Positions 30,442 through 40,168 of a stretch of DNA of 64,000 bases are shown piece after piece. Numbering within the stretch: the stretch's first letter is position 1; each line of letters begins with the position of its first letter. The DNA is taken from contig JAJHQS010000001.1 of NCBI GenBank assembly GCA_020833225.1, forward strand, positions 1 through 64,000, written 5' to 3'. The translations under genes and the position numbers were made by a program. The DNA comes from Desulfurococcaceae archaeon. GTDB taxonomy: Archaea > Thermoproteota > Thermoprotei_A > Sulfolobales > Desulfurococcaceae. The notes under the pieces were generated by a model, which was not told where the DNA came from, did not search any database, and saw only the letters and a program-made list of their open reading frames with translations.

Positions 30442-30970
30442 AAATGTCATCAGTTGGTTTAGAATTAAATCAGAGGCGATAATCGTGCTTTCACGCGTAG
30501 AGAGCGCTGAGAGGAGTATAAAAGCTCGTGGAGATTATAGATTGATTAGATATAGTCCTTGGCTTCTTCACTTTAATACTGGTGCTTGTAATGGCTGTGA
30601 TATAGAAGTTTTAGCAGCTATAACTCCACTATATGATCCTGAGAGATTCGGTGTTAAGCTTGCACCTAGTATTAGGCACGGGGATATCTTAGTTGTGACT
30701 GGAGCTGTAACTAAAAAAGCGGGTGAAAGACTTAGAAGACTCTATAATCAGATGCCATGTCCAAAATTCGTTATAGCCGTAGGTGCTTGTGCCTGTAGTG
30801 GTGGCGTCTTCGCAAAATCTTATAATGTCATAGCTGGAGCTGATAAGGTCATACCAGTAGATATTTACATACCTGGGTGCCCCCCGAGACCTGAGGCAAT
30901 TCTCGACGGTATAGTGAAGTTGTTAAAGTTGCTTAGTGAGGCTCGTGTAGGGGATAAATGTGAGCAGTAA
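30428..30970 (+). CDS. [NiFe]-hydrogenase small subunit / NuoB-like (MbhJ-type)
   Basis: GACNGCDIE, GACACSGG, YIPGCPPRPEAI cluster ligands. Confidence 0.93.
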   Translation: MEKFKNVISWFRIKSEAIIVLSRVESAERSIKARGDYRLIRYSPWLLHFNTGACNGCDIEVLAAITPLYDPERFGVKLAPSIRHGDILVVTGAVTKKAGERLRRLYNQMPCPKFVIAVGACACSGGVFAKSYNVIAGADKVIPVDIYIPGCPPRPEAILDGIVKLLKLLSEARVGDKCEQ

Positions 30971-31403
30971 ACGAGATCTCTTTTCAAAATATGCTGTTAA
31001 AGTCGACTTAGTAAAGCCTAAGAGAACAGTTTTTATAATTAGACCTGAAAACGTGAGACCTCTTTTTAAAGATTTAATTGAGCAGCATGGATATGAATCT
31101 TTTTACATCTCAACTATCGTTGGAACAGATCTTCCAGGCGAGGGGAAAATTAGATTAGATTATTATGTGGTATTATTGCCGGAAGAAGAGACCATTGTAG
31201 TTAGAACATATCTGGATAGAAATAACCCTGTAATAGATACGTTAGTAGACATAGTGCCAGGAGTTTTTAATGGGGAGTGTGAAACCCACGACTTACTCGG
31301 TATCTTTTTTAGAGGAAATCCATACTTAAAACGCGGCTTTTTTGTGTCTTTAGATATTGCTGAAAAAGGTATATATCCGCTTAGAAAAGATAGTGGTGTG
31401 TAA
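30960..31403 (+). CDS. NuoC-like 30 kDa subunit (MbhK-type)
   Basis: ISTIVGTDLPGEGKIRLDYYVVLL; position between small and large subunits. Confidence 0.88.
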   Translation: MSSKRDLFSKYAVKVDLVKPKRTVFIIRPENVRPLFKDLIEQHGYESFYISTIVGTDLPGEGKIRLDYYVVLLPEEETIVVRTYLDRNNPVIDTLVDIVPGVFNGECETHDLLGIFFRGNPYLKRGFFVSLDIAEKGIYPLRKDSGV

Positions 31404-31404
31404 T

Positions 31405-32604
31405 ATGACTGTGACGAAGGTAGTTGAAATACCATTAGTCACAACAGAAGTACCCATAGGTCCTCAACACCCAGCATTACACGAACCATTACTACTCAAA
31501 GTTTATGCTGATGGAGAAGAAGTTGTTAAAGTAGAAGTAAATACCGGATATAATCACAGGGGTGTTGAAAAGCTTTGTGAGAAAAATACATTTTACAGAG
31601 ATATATTTATAGCTGGACGTGTATGTGGCATTTGTAATACTGTTCATGCTAATTGTTATGTTAGGGCTTTAGAGTATTTACTTGATATTAAACCAAATAA
31701 TAGAGCAAGATATCTTCGCGTATTAGCAATGGAACTTGAGAGAATTCACAGCCATATGATAATAAACGCCATTATGGCGGAAATTGTTGGTTTTGAAACA
31801 CTCTTTATGCAAATTATGCTTGATAGAGAGAGAGTTATGAAAGCTAAGGAAATATTAACTGGAAATAGAGTGTTAGGGGATTATATGATGATTGGAGGTG
31901 TTAGGAGAGATATAGATGAGGTTAAAAGAGCGAGAATAAGGGATCTACTAGTCAAGTTAAAACCTAGAATAGAGTTTTATAAGAAGGTTTTCGAAGAAGA
32001 TGAGACTATAATTAAGAGACTTGTTGAAGTTGGCTTGTTAAAGCCCGTTGACGTCACAAGTCACAGTCTCGTAGGACCTGTAGCTAGAGGTTCTGGTGTG
32101 AGGATAGATAGTAGAGCTAGCGACAAATATGACGCATATGACGAAATACCATTTAATGTTATCACTAGGACTGAAGGTGACTCATGGGCTAGGATGATGG
32201 TTAGATGGGATGAGACATTAGAGGCTCTAAATATGTGTCTCTACATTTTAGAGAAATTGCCAGCTGATGGTAATCCCGTTCCAGATGAAAAAAGACTTCC
32301 ACGCGTAATACCACAAGGTGAGTCTTATGCTAGAGTTGAAGCTCAGAGAGGTGAGTTAACATATTATGTTATGAGTGATGGTAAGAGTACATATCCTTAT
32401 AGAGTAAAGATTAGAACTCCTAGTTTTAATAATATTATAAATTCGGCATTCATGTATGTAGGTCTTAGTCTAGCAGATGTTCCTGTAGCTCTTACCTCGC
32501 TAGACCCATGTATATCATGCATGGAGAGAGTTATAGTCATAGATTTAGAAAAGAACACTAAGTACAAGTTGACGCTAAAAGAACTTGCAGGTGGTAGAGT
32601 ATGA
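31405..32604 (+). CDS. [NiFe]-hydrogenase large subunit / NuoD-like (MbhL-type)
   Basis: GPQHPALHEP; RVCGICNTVH (L1) and DPCISC (L2) CxxC pairs expected for a NiFe site; ATG at 31405. Confidence 0.95.
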   Translation: MTVTKVVEIPLVTTEVPIGPQHPALHEPLLLKVYADGEEVVKVEVNTGYNHRGVEKLCEKNTFYRDIFIAGRVCGICNTVHANCYVRALEYLLDIKPNNRARYLRVLAMELERIHSHMIINAIMAEIVGFETLFMQIMLDRERVMKAKEILTGNRVLGDYMMIGGVRRDIDEVKRARIRDLLVKLKPRIEFYKKVFEEDETIIKRLVEVGLLKPVDVTSHSLVGPVARGSGVRIDSRASDKYDAYDEIPFNVITRTEGDSWARMMVRWDETLEALNMCLYILEKLPADGNPVPDEKRLPRVIPQGESYARVEAQRGELTYYVMSDGKSTYPYRVKIRTPSFNNIINSAFMYVGLSLADVPVALTSLDPCISCMERVIVIDLEKNTKYKLTLKELAGGRV

Positions 32605-32999
32605 AGAGACCTAAACTAGTAGAGTTAGTTCTTCAAAATTTATTGAGAAAACCAGCAACTATTCAATATCCTCGTGAAAAAACGCCTGTAGAAGAGGATT
32701 CACGCGGTATCCAATATGCTGACCTTACAAAATGTACAGGCTGCACTCTCTGTGCACTGGAGTGTCCTGCTGATGCTATCAAAATGACACCAATACCTCA
32801 AGGTTATGAAATCCCTGCTAAAAACCCGAAGAAGATATATCCATTAATAGACTATTTAAAATGCGTATTCTGCTATAGGTGTGTTAAAATATGCCCTGTA
32901 AATGCTTTTATTGTCACTAGTAAATATGATATTGCTGGGCCTATACAAATAAACTCAGAAGAGTACTCTTTAAGCACTGTGAAAAAGGTGAGTGGATAG
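32601..32999 (+). CDS. 2x[4Fe-4S] ferredoxin-like subunit (NuoI/MbhN-type)
   Basis: CTGCTLCALECP and CVFCYRCVKICP. Confidence 0.94.
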   Translation: MKRPKLVELVLQNLLRKPATIQYPREKTPVEEDSRGIQYADLTKCTGCTLCALECPADAIKMTPIPQGYEIPAKNPKKIYPLIDYLKCVFCYRCVKICPVNAFIVTSKYDIAGPIQINSEEYSLSTVKKVSG

Positions 33000-33268
33000 T
33001 GTTAATGGAGTTAATATTGATTGTAATGTTCATTTATGCCATTGCGATTTTACTACTCTCTATAATAGCTTTAAAAGGTCCTACAATTGGTGATCAGGTC
33101 TTGGCGATTGACGTATTAACATATATATCTCTAGTTCTTTTTACTCTGTTAAGTATATATCTAAAACAGCCATTACTTATAGTCTTAGTTATACCTTTAG
33201 CTCTCTGGGTTTACTCTCTAGACATTTATATAGCAAAATATCTTGAGCATGGTGATCTCGGTGCTTGA
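32999..33268 (+). CDS. MrpF-like antiporter subunit (MbhB-type)
   Basis: 89 aa, three-TM protein, ALKGPTIGDQVLAIDVLT motif. Confidence 0.85.
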   Translation: MLMELILIVMFIYAIAILLLSIIALKGPTIGDQVLAIDVLTYISLVLFTLLSIYLKQPLLIVLVIPLALWVYSLDIYIAKYLEHGDLGA

Positions 33269-33632
33269 AACCCCAATTATATTGAGAGTAATAGGATCAG
33301 CTCTATTGTGTCTAGGTGCGTTTGCAGCCTTAGTCTCTGCGATTGGATTTCATAGATTTAAGAATTTCTATTTGAGATTACATGCTGCAACAATAGGTTC
33401 TATATGGGGATCTGTCTATCCACTAGTAGGATCAGCTATTTTAGCAATCACGGTTGAGGAACTTGGAGTTTATAGATGGTTTGTGGCTGGAGCAAGCATT
33501 GTGGCAGCTTTTATAGTACTTATACTAGCTCCAGCAGGTTCTCATGCGCTAGCAAGGGGTGTTCATAAAGCTAAGGTTGCTCGTGTAAAACCATGTATAG
33601 CAGATAAACTAGATCCTGAACTCTGTGGGTGA
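33243..33632 (+). CDS. MrpG-like antiporter subunit (MbhC-type)
   Basis: GFHRFKNFYLRLHAATIGSIWG motif. Confidence 0.88.
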   Translation: MSMVISVLETPIILRVIGSALLCLGAFAALVSAIGFHRFKNFYLRLHAATIGSIWGSVYPLVGSAILAITVEELGVYRWFVAGASIVAAFIVLILAPAGSHALARGVHKAKVARVKPCIADKLDPELCG

Positions 33633-33904
33633 GAGTATCTATGTTGTCTGGTGAAACAGGAATATATATATTAATGGCCGTTGTAAGTCTTATATCAACA
33701 TTAGCTGTTTACATGGCTGTAGTAGAAAAAGATCTGGTAAAAGCAGTGATTTATAGCGCTCTTCAAAGCGGGCTTTATACCATACTCTACTTCTTATTGC
33801 TAGCCCCAGATATAGGTTTAGTGTATATTCCTGTAGCTGTCGGACTTATACCTGGAGTACTCTTGATCTTAATTAGTAAAACAGAGAGGTGGGAGAAAGA
33901 ATGA
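33629..33904 (+). CDS. DUF4040/MbhD-type subunit
   Basis: AVVEKDLVKAVIYSALQSGLYTILYFLLLAPDI motif and operon position. Confidence 0.85.
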   Translation: MRVSMLSGETGIYILMAVVSLISTLAVYMAVVEKDLVKAVIYSALQSGLYTILYFLLLAPDIGLVYIPVAVGLIPGVLLILISKTERWEKE

Positions 33905-34689
33905 AGACTGTAGAAGTAGTTGTATTAATAATTCTAATATTAGCACTAGCATTACTAATCACGGTGGGATTTGAACACATTATGCCGTCGACAGCTGTGA
34001 GACCTCCAGCAGAATTCTACTTATATGCTACTTATAATCCATATAAATTAAGAGAATACACAGTAATGTCACCAGAAGCAGTTACAGCTATCGTATGGGA
34101 TTTTAGAGGCTTAGATACTCTTTTTGAGACATCGGTTTTCTATTTAGCGTTAATAGCAGGGTTAGCACTAACGCGCAGGCTTCTTAGTGAGCGTGCCGAG
34201 AAACCTGGTCATGGGCTTTCACTAATAGTTAAGACAGTTACAAGAATTACGGCGCCAATGATCATAGTAGTAGGAGCTTCTATTGCCCTACACGGTCATT
34301 TAACGCCTGGCGGCGGCTTTCAAGGCGGCTCAGTTATAGCGGTATTGCCTATGGTGATTATAGTAGTGTTTTCAGTGTCTTTTCTAATAATGAGGGGCTT
34401 TACAACGTCAAAAATGATTATTATGAGGAGTCTAGGTCTCTTCGGTATTGGATTAACTGCTATAGCATTGTTCTTGGTGAGTTTAATACAGGGTACACAT
34501 GCCTATGTGTTTCAGAACATGATTAAACCTGATGCACAGACATCTATGCCCATATATATCGCGGGAGCCCTGATCAGCGGTACATTGTGGTTTTTTAATC
34601 TCTTTGAGATGTTTGCGGTTGCTGCAGGATTCTCTATTGCATTTATAGTCTTAATGTTAGCGAGAACACTACAAGTCGAAGAGAGGTGA
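33889..34689 (+). CDS. MbhE-MbhF (MrpB-like) fusion subunit
   Basis: TAIVWDFRGLDTLFETSVFY (MbhE) followed in one ORF by HGHLTPGGGFQGGSVIA (MrpB/MbhF). Confidence 0.87.
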   Translation: MGERMKTVEVVVLIILILALALLITVGFEHIMPSTAVRPPAEFYLYATYNPYKLREYTVMSPEAVTAIVWDFRGLDTLFETSVFYLALIAGLALTRRLLSERAEKPGHGLSLIVKTVTRITAPMIIVVGASIALHGHLTPGGGFQGGSVIAVLPMVIIVVFSVSFLIMRGFTTSKMIIMRSLGLFGIGLTAIALFLVSLIQGTHAYVFQNMIKPDAQTSMPIYIAGALISGTLWFFNLFEMFAVAAGFSIAFIVLMLARTLQVEER

Positions 34690-35093
34690 TTAGCTTGGAG
34701 ATTATAAATACGTATCTTTTATCAGTAGTTCTTGCCTCACTACTAGCAAACTTCGTTATCTCATTATATGCAATATTCTTTAAACCACATTATATTAAGA
34801 AGATAATTGCATTGACTATTTTTAGTGATACAGCAAATACATTTGCGATATTTATTGGCTATAGAAGGTGGATTAATCAAAATCCATCAAAAGTACCTGT
34901 ATTAACAGACTTAAATCCTAGAGCTGTAGAGGAATTCGCAAAGCTAGCTGTAGACCCGCTACCACAAGCTCTTGTATTAACAGCAATAGTCATAGGGTTA
35001 GCAGTCATACTCTTCCTCGTATTTCTCGGCTGGATTCTCTACTCTCACTATAAGACACTTGACATGAGAGAGATCAGGAGGCTTAGAGGGTGA
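34686..35093 (+). CDS. MrpC/NuoK-like subunit (MbhG-type)
   Basis: Three-TM protein; DPLPQALVLTAIVIGLA motif. Confidence 0.88.
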   Translation: MISLEIINTYLLSVVLASLLANFVISLYAIFFKPHYIKKIIALTIFSDTANTFAIFIGYRRWINQNPSKVPVLTDLNPRAVEEFAKLAVDPLPQALVLTAIVIGLAVILFLVFLGWILYSHYKTLDMREIRRLRG

Positions 35094-35605
35094 GTTCTTT
35101 GAAGAGTATTTTACGTGTTTTTCTCATATTTCTTCTGGCTTTTGCAATATATACAATATATACTGGTAGTCTTACTGGTTATGATATTGTAACAGGAGTA
35201 TTAGTTTCTATAGTTGTTAGTGTGGTATTTTCAGGTATGATTATTAAAAATCCATTGAAACCATTAAATGCTATACGCTGGTTTTATTTAATCACATATG
35301 CTATACTATACTTTACATATTATGAGACAAAGGCTCATGTAGATGTTATCAAAAGAATATTACACCCGAAAACACCTGTTAACCCAGCAATTATAGAGAC
35401 CTATTATAATGCAAACTCAGATTACGCAATTACAACAATAGCTAACAGTATAACCAATACACCTGGAACAGTTGTAGTGGAGATCGATGAGACTAGGAAA
35501 GCTTTTTATATCCACTGGATTGATGCTAAAACATTAGACCCGCTAGAGGCTAAGAGGGAGATATTTGAGTCTTTTGAAAAGTTCGCGAGAAGAATATTTG
35601 ATTAA
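35090..35605 (+). CDS. MrpE-like subunit (MbhA-type)
   Basis: ITTIANSITNTPGTVVVEID; FYIHWID motif. Confidence 0.9.
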   Translation: MSSLKSILRVFLIFLLAFAIYTIYTGSLTGYDIVTGVLVSIVVSVVFSGMIIKNPLKPLNAIRWFYLITYAILYFTYYETKAHVDVIKRILHPKTPVNPAIIETYYNANSDYAITTIANSITNTPGTVVVEIDETRKAFYIHWIDAKTLDPLEAKREIFESFEKFARRIFD

Positions 35606-35608
35606 GAG

Positions 35609-37219
35609 GTGAATTTAATGGAGCTGGACACGTTAGTCACGAATATGATTGGGCCACTAACACCTATCTTAGTCACGCTAGCTTTTATAACGCCACTTGT
35701 CTCTAAGTTGACTAAGAGTGAGAAAAAAGCACCTTTTATACTAGCGACTATTGGAGGTCTTTATGCAACTCTCACTACGACGACGGTACTATATTATGTA
35801 ATTCTAGAAGAAAAGCCATTAATTTATAAATATGGTGGATGGCCACCGCACTTTGGAATAGTCTATGAGATCGATTTATTTAACGCTCTTCTAGCAGCTC
35901 TAGTAGCGTGGTTAATGCTCTCAATAATCTTGTACTCAAATTGGTATAGTCGCTACTTAGATGAAGCTTCATGGTATTATACTCTACTACTAGGTCTTGA
36001 AACAGGCATTTTAGGGTGTCTTTACACGGGAGACGCCTTTAACTTATTTGTTATGCTAGAAGTTTTAAGTATATCAACATATGGACTTGTCACTTATCAT
36101 AGAAGTAGAGCTGAAGCTGTGGAGGCAGCAGCTAAATACGCGTTAATAGGGGCGGTAGCTACTACAATGTATTTTGTAGCGGTAGTTTTACTCTACTCTG
36201 GTTTTAGCACAGTTAACATGGCTTATTTAGCACTACTATCCTCGATGCTTGAGACTCCAAGTCTTAAATATCTCTCATTGATCGCGGTATCTCTTGCACT
36301 GTGGACATTTACATTTAAATCTGCTATTTTCCCTAATCACTTCTGGCTAGTTGATGCTAACCCAGAAGCCCCAACTCCTATATCAGCAGCTCTTTCGGGT
36401 TTAGTTGAAAGTGTTGGTATTTATGCAGTTATGAGATTTCTCTACACGATATTTGGAGAGAAAAGCGTTTTAGTAGAGTATCGCGAGGTAATTCTAATAG
36501 TTCTGCTCACACTCGGGGCAATTAGTGGAGTCGTGTGTGCATTAATGATGATGTATCAGCGTGATATTAAGAGACTTTTAGCTTATAGTGCTATTAGTCA
36601 TACTGGTATAATCTATATGGGGTTATCTGCTGGTTTTCTAATTAGCGAGGATGTAGTGAAAATTGCTATAACTGGTACACTAGTACATATAGTATCTCAT
36701 TGTATAGCTAAAGTAGTGCTCTTCATGGCTAGTGGTGTATTTATTGAAACTGCTGGTTCAAGAGACCTTGATGAAATAGGTGGTGTCGGCAAGATTTACC
36801 CATTAACATCAGCAGCGGTGATTATTAGTATTCTTAGCCTTGCAGGTCTCATACCATTTATAGGATTTTATTCTAAACTACTAATAGCACTTGGCTATAT
36901 TTCTGCTGGTTTTGTACTAGTACCAGTACTTATAATCATAATAACAGCTCTATCGATACCAGGTTACATGAAAATAATATCGTCCGTGATCTTTAATGTC
37001 CCTAGAAAAACCTATGAGAAGCTTAGTAGAAGTTCATGGATAGAAGTAATGTTATTACTAATGGCAATGTCTCTTCTAGTACTCGGCGTAATATTCTGGT
37101 ATCTCATGCCTATATTTGAGAAAACAACTTTAAGTCTAATTAAGGGCGTAGATATTTATGTGCAGGTGGCATGTGAGAAAATACCGGGTGAGCTTTGGAG
37201 ATGGTTACCCTTAAAGTAG
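35609..37219 (+). CDS. MrpD/NuoN-like proton/sodium translocating subunit (MbhH-type)
   Basis: Multi-TM; GDAFNLFVMLEVLSISTYGL; YQRDIKRLLAYSAISHTG; HWFWL-equivalent NHFWLVDANPEAPTPISA. Confidence 0.94.
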   Translation: MNLMELDTLVTNMIGPLTPILVTLAFITPLVSKLTKSEKKAPFILATIGGLYATLTTTTVLYYVILEEKPLIYKYGGWPPHFGIVYEIDLFNALLAALVAWLMLSIILYSNWYSRYLDEASWYYTLLLGLETGILGCLYTGDAFNLFVMLEVLSISTYGLVTYHRSRAEAVEAAAKYALIGAVATTMYFVAVVLLYSGFSTVNMAYLALLSSMLETPSLKYLSLIAVSLALWTFTFKSAIFPNHFWLVDANPEAPTPISAALSGLVESVGIYAVMRFLYTIFGEKSVLVEYREVILIVLLTLGAISGVVCALMMMYQRDIKRLLAYSAISHTGIIYMGLSAGFLISEDVVKIAITGTLVHIVSHCIAKVVLFMASGVFIETAGSRDLDEIGGVGKIYPLTSAAVIISILSLAGLIPFIGFYSKLLIALGYISAGFVLVPVLIIIITALSIPGYMKIISSVIFNVPRKTYEKLSRSSWIEVMLLLMAMSLLVLGVIFWYLMPIFEKTTLSLIKGVDIYVQVACEKIPGELWRWLPLK

Positions 37220-37557
37220 ACCCTTACATGGCGGTTGCCATTTCAATTGGAGCAGTAGCTCTCTTACTAGCAATTACACTACTGCTCTACTATATGTTAA
37301 AATCACGCATTACTCGTATTTCAGACGTATACTTATCAGGTGAGCCTGAGAGCGTAGTGTCCTCAATATCTCCAAGCATAGCTTCACTGTACTGGGGATT
37401 TATAAGGAGATTTGCGAGATCGATCTTTAATATACTTGTCACAAAAGTTCACACAGGGAGCCTACATGACTGGTACAAGTTTATATCATCATGGTATGGA
37501 ATACTCCTTCTAATCTCTATAGTAGTTTTTACGACATTGATGCTTATAGGGTGGTAG
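37195..37557 (+). CDS. MbhI-type small membrane subunit
   Basis: 120 aa, two hydrophobic segments, YLSGEPE, WYGILLLISIVVFTTLMLIGW C-terminus; position between MbhH- and MbhM-type genes. Confidence 0.75.
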   Translation: MEMVTLKVDPYMAVAISIGAVALLLAITLLLYYMLKSRITRISDVYLSGEPESVVSSISPSIASLYWGFIRRFARSIFNILVTKVHTGSLHDWYKFISSWYGILLLISIVVFTTLMLIGW

Positions 37558-37559
37558 AT

Positions 37560-38546
37560 GTGACCATTGATCAAACCATGTTACTAATACTTTCAACTAT
37601 AATATTCCCAGGATTATTTTTTATAATATCACTTGCACTCTTCACACAGTACATGGTAAGAAAGATTAGTGCTAGGTATCAGAATAGAATGGGTCCAAGC
37701 TATGTTGGGGCTTTTGGTGTTCTTCAGCCATTTTATGATTTCTGGAAACTTCTCCGCGTCAAGGAAACCGTTAAAACAAGGTTTAGCATGGTTAAGACAG
37801 CAGAGCTGTTCTTTTTAATGGGTTTAACATTCTCTATTGGTGCACTCGTGTTCCTACCTCTTAGCCCATTTAGGGTGTGCTCTGAGTTTGATGTATTAAT
37901 ATTTTTCTATATGGCAAGTGTTATACCATTTATATCAACGGTCATGGCTTCAATGGCAATGCCGGGTCCATATACAAGCATAGGTATTTCAAGGATGTTA
38001 AGTATTGCCACGATAGCTGAGCCAGCATTTTTTGCAAGCATTATTATCCCAGTCTATTTAACGACTAGGGGAGGTGATGTGTTATTTATGAGTTTAAGCG
38101 GCTATGTGAATGTTCCAAGAACATGGTTAAACCCTCTCTACGTCGTGATAATGCTTCTCTGCTTTATAGCTTATATTGTAAGTTTACAAGCTAAAGTTAT
38201 GTATCAACCATTCAATATTCCTGAAGCAGAACAGGAGATAATTGCAGGATTTGAAACAGAATTCTCAGGTCCACTTCTAGCTTTATTTAGACTTTTACAT
38301 GACGTTGAACTAGCCATATCACTACTCCTCGGTGTATACATATTTCTTGGTGGCCCACTACCATTTAGACACCTCTCTATAGGGGGAGTATTATTGCTTA
38401 TAGTGAAATACGTAGTACTCGTAATTGTAATTACGCTCGTGAAGAATGTAATGGGGCGTTATAGAATAGATCAAGCACTAATACAATTATTTAAATACAG
38501 TTTAATTCCAGCAATTATATCATCTATACTTGTTTCTATAGTTTAA
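37560..38546 (+). CDS. NuoH-like membrane subunit (MbhM-type); ORF-track start 37491 overlaps mbhI
   Basis: ISARYQNRMGPSYVGAFGVLQPFYDFWKLL; QPFNIPEAEQEIIAGFETEFSGPLLALF; GTG start in frame at 37560. Confidence 0.93.
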   Translation: MTIDQTMLLILSTIIFPGLFFIISLALFTQYMVRKISARYQNRMGPSYVGAFGVLQPFYDFWKLLRVKETVKTRFSMVKTAELFFLMGLTFSIGALVFLPLSPFRVCSEFDVLIFFYMASVIPFISTVMASMAMPGPYTSIGISRMLSIATIAEPAFFASIIIPVYLTTRGGDVLFMSLSGYVNVPRTWLNPLYVVIMLLCFIAYIVSLQAKVMYQPFNIPEAEQEIIAGFETEFSGPLLALFRLLHDVELAISLLLGVYIFLGGPLPFRHLSIGGVLLLIVKYVVLVIVITLVKNVMGRYRIDQALIQLFKYSLIPAIISSILVSIV

Positions 38547-38822
38547 AAGAGGAATCTCTGAATAAATTCTATTAGATTTCCTGGGAGGATTACTTACAAA
38601 TAGCCTTAATTAAATATCATGCTCTTATCTAAGATTTCATACCTTACTATGAGGGCCTTTAAGACTTCACCTAACTAAATCTTATATCGCCTCGGATCGA
38701 GTAGAGTTAATTTCTTGTTGTTAAATTATCCCTTAGCTGAATAAATTTAATCCGGGCTTCTTGTCATTAGATTTTTGAATGTTAGTTTTAAATGTTCTTG
38801 TCTGATTCATGAATTATAGCTC

Positions 38823-40064
38823 TTAAGTTTGAATATAGATTTCAATATAGCCAGTCATACTAGATACTTTTAATAATTCTAGGCCTACGAGTATGACAGC
38901 TGATGTAATACCAACTTCGTGTGGAGATATTGTCACAGTGTATGTTTTACTCCAGAATGATAAACTATTAGTACTTATATAAGATGATTCGAGTGGTATT
39001 CTCTTAAGCCATGGTTTAAATGTATCTGAGGATCCTCTTCCAAGTGAGACAGGTGTTAGTGGTGATGTAGTAGCATCGTAAATATAGACGACTGGGATGA
39101 AGTCTAGTGTTAATGGGTATTGTGTTGAACCCAAGTAATAGTATCCTCTAACTTTTATCGTGACATTGAATTGAATAGGCGTATTACCTGTGTATTTTAG
39201 GAGCCTGTAGACCTGGAAGTAGTTATAAGTCCATGTTAAATCTGTCCCAATGATTAGTAGACTTGAGTTTTGCACGAAGTAGAAGTTTTCTCCTATAATT
39301 GGTCTTGGGGGATATGGGTTTGTTGTATATTTACCATATAGCCCATAGGTTAACCAGTGAAATCTACTAGACATATTACAATTACAAACCATATCCCAAT
39401 ATGGTCCACCATAAGCATCAAACCTAACTCTACTACAATCGATAGGTCCTACTAAATATAAGAATTCTTTAAATCCTGGTTGATTGTAAATATCCATGTT
39501 GATATTTCCGACATGTAACTTATATCCATAGCTTAATATCGGGATAAGCTCCGAGTTGTATGTAGAATTACTATTACTACTAGACAAGTACTCTATTAAC
39601 TCTGAATCTATATAACCTTTACTTCTCAAATAGTCTGGTGCTGTGGCTAATCCGGGGTCATCACGTGGATTATAGTAGTAAATGACACCGTCATTAGATA
39701 CTAGTAAAATGTGAAATGGTGTATTTATGATTGGAATTTCTACGGAGTAAGAGTTATTCACGAGAATATCTAAGTACTTGTAATGTAAGAGATTTCCTCC
39801 AAGATCTCTTAATATAATCTCCCTAACATAAACTGGTATACGCGGATATATAGTGAGCAATAGCACACTCTCATTAACATATCTTAGTGTTAAAATAGGT
39901 GGGTAAAGTATATACTGAAACCTAGTACTAGCGGTACTTATGTCCTCCTTAAGATATAGTATTGAATGTTTACTCCAAATAAAGAGTCCTAATACTGCTC
40001 CAGTTATTAGAATTAATGCTAAATACGCTCCTACTATAGACTCTATACCCTTCACTGTAAACAC
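38823..40064 (-). CDS. Type IV pilin-like/secreted protein with single N-terminal TM segment
   Basis: KGIESIVGAYLALILITGAVLGLFIW class III signal-peptide-like N-terminus followed by a large polar, Tyr/Asn/Ser-rich domain. Confidence 0.55.
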   Translation of the reverse strand: MFTVKGIESIVGAYLALILITGAVLGLFIWSKHSILYLKEDISTASTRFQYILYPPILTLRYVNESVLLLTIYPRIPVYVREIILRDLGGNLLHYKYLDILVNNSYSVEIPIINTPFHILLVSNDGVIYYYNPRDDPGLATAPDYLRSKGYIDSELIEYLSSSNSNSTYNSELIPILSYGYKLHVGNINMDIYNQPGFKEFLYLVGPIDCSRVRFDAYGGPYWDMVCNCNMSSRFHWLTYGLYGKYTTNPYPPRPIIGENFYFVQNSSLLIIGTDLTWTYNYFQVYRLLKYTGNTPIQFNVTIKVRGYYYLGSTQYPLTLDFIPVVYIYDATTSPLTPVSLGRGSSDTFKPWLKRIPLESSYISTNSLSFWSKTYTVTISPHEVGITSAVILVGLELLKVSSMTGYIEIYIQT

Positions 40065-40168
40065 CTATTTATCATAGAGTACTTTTAGAGGAGGGCACAG
40101 TGAAACTAACTCTTCTTATAGAGAATATTACTTAACTGTGGTAAAACTCTATGAGAATTAGGTCTTTA

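Noticed and set aside
38556-38752. Direct repeat CTGAATAAATT (about 38561 and 38737) downstream of the hydrogenase operon
   Set aside because: Only 11 bp, AT-rich, two copies; not distinguishable from chance.
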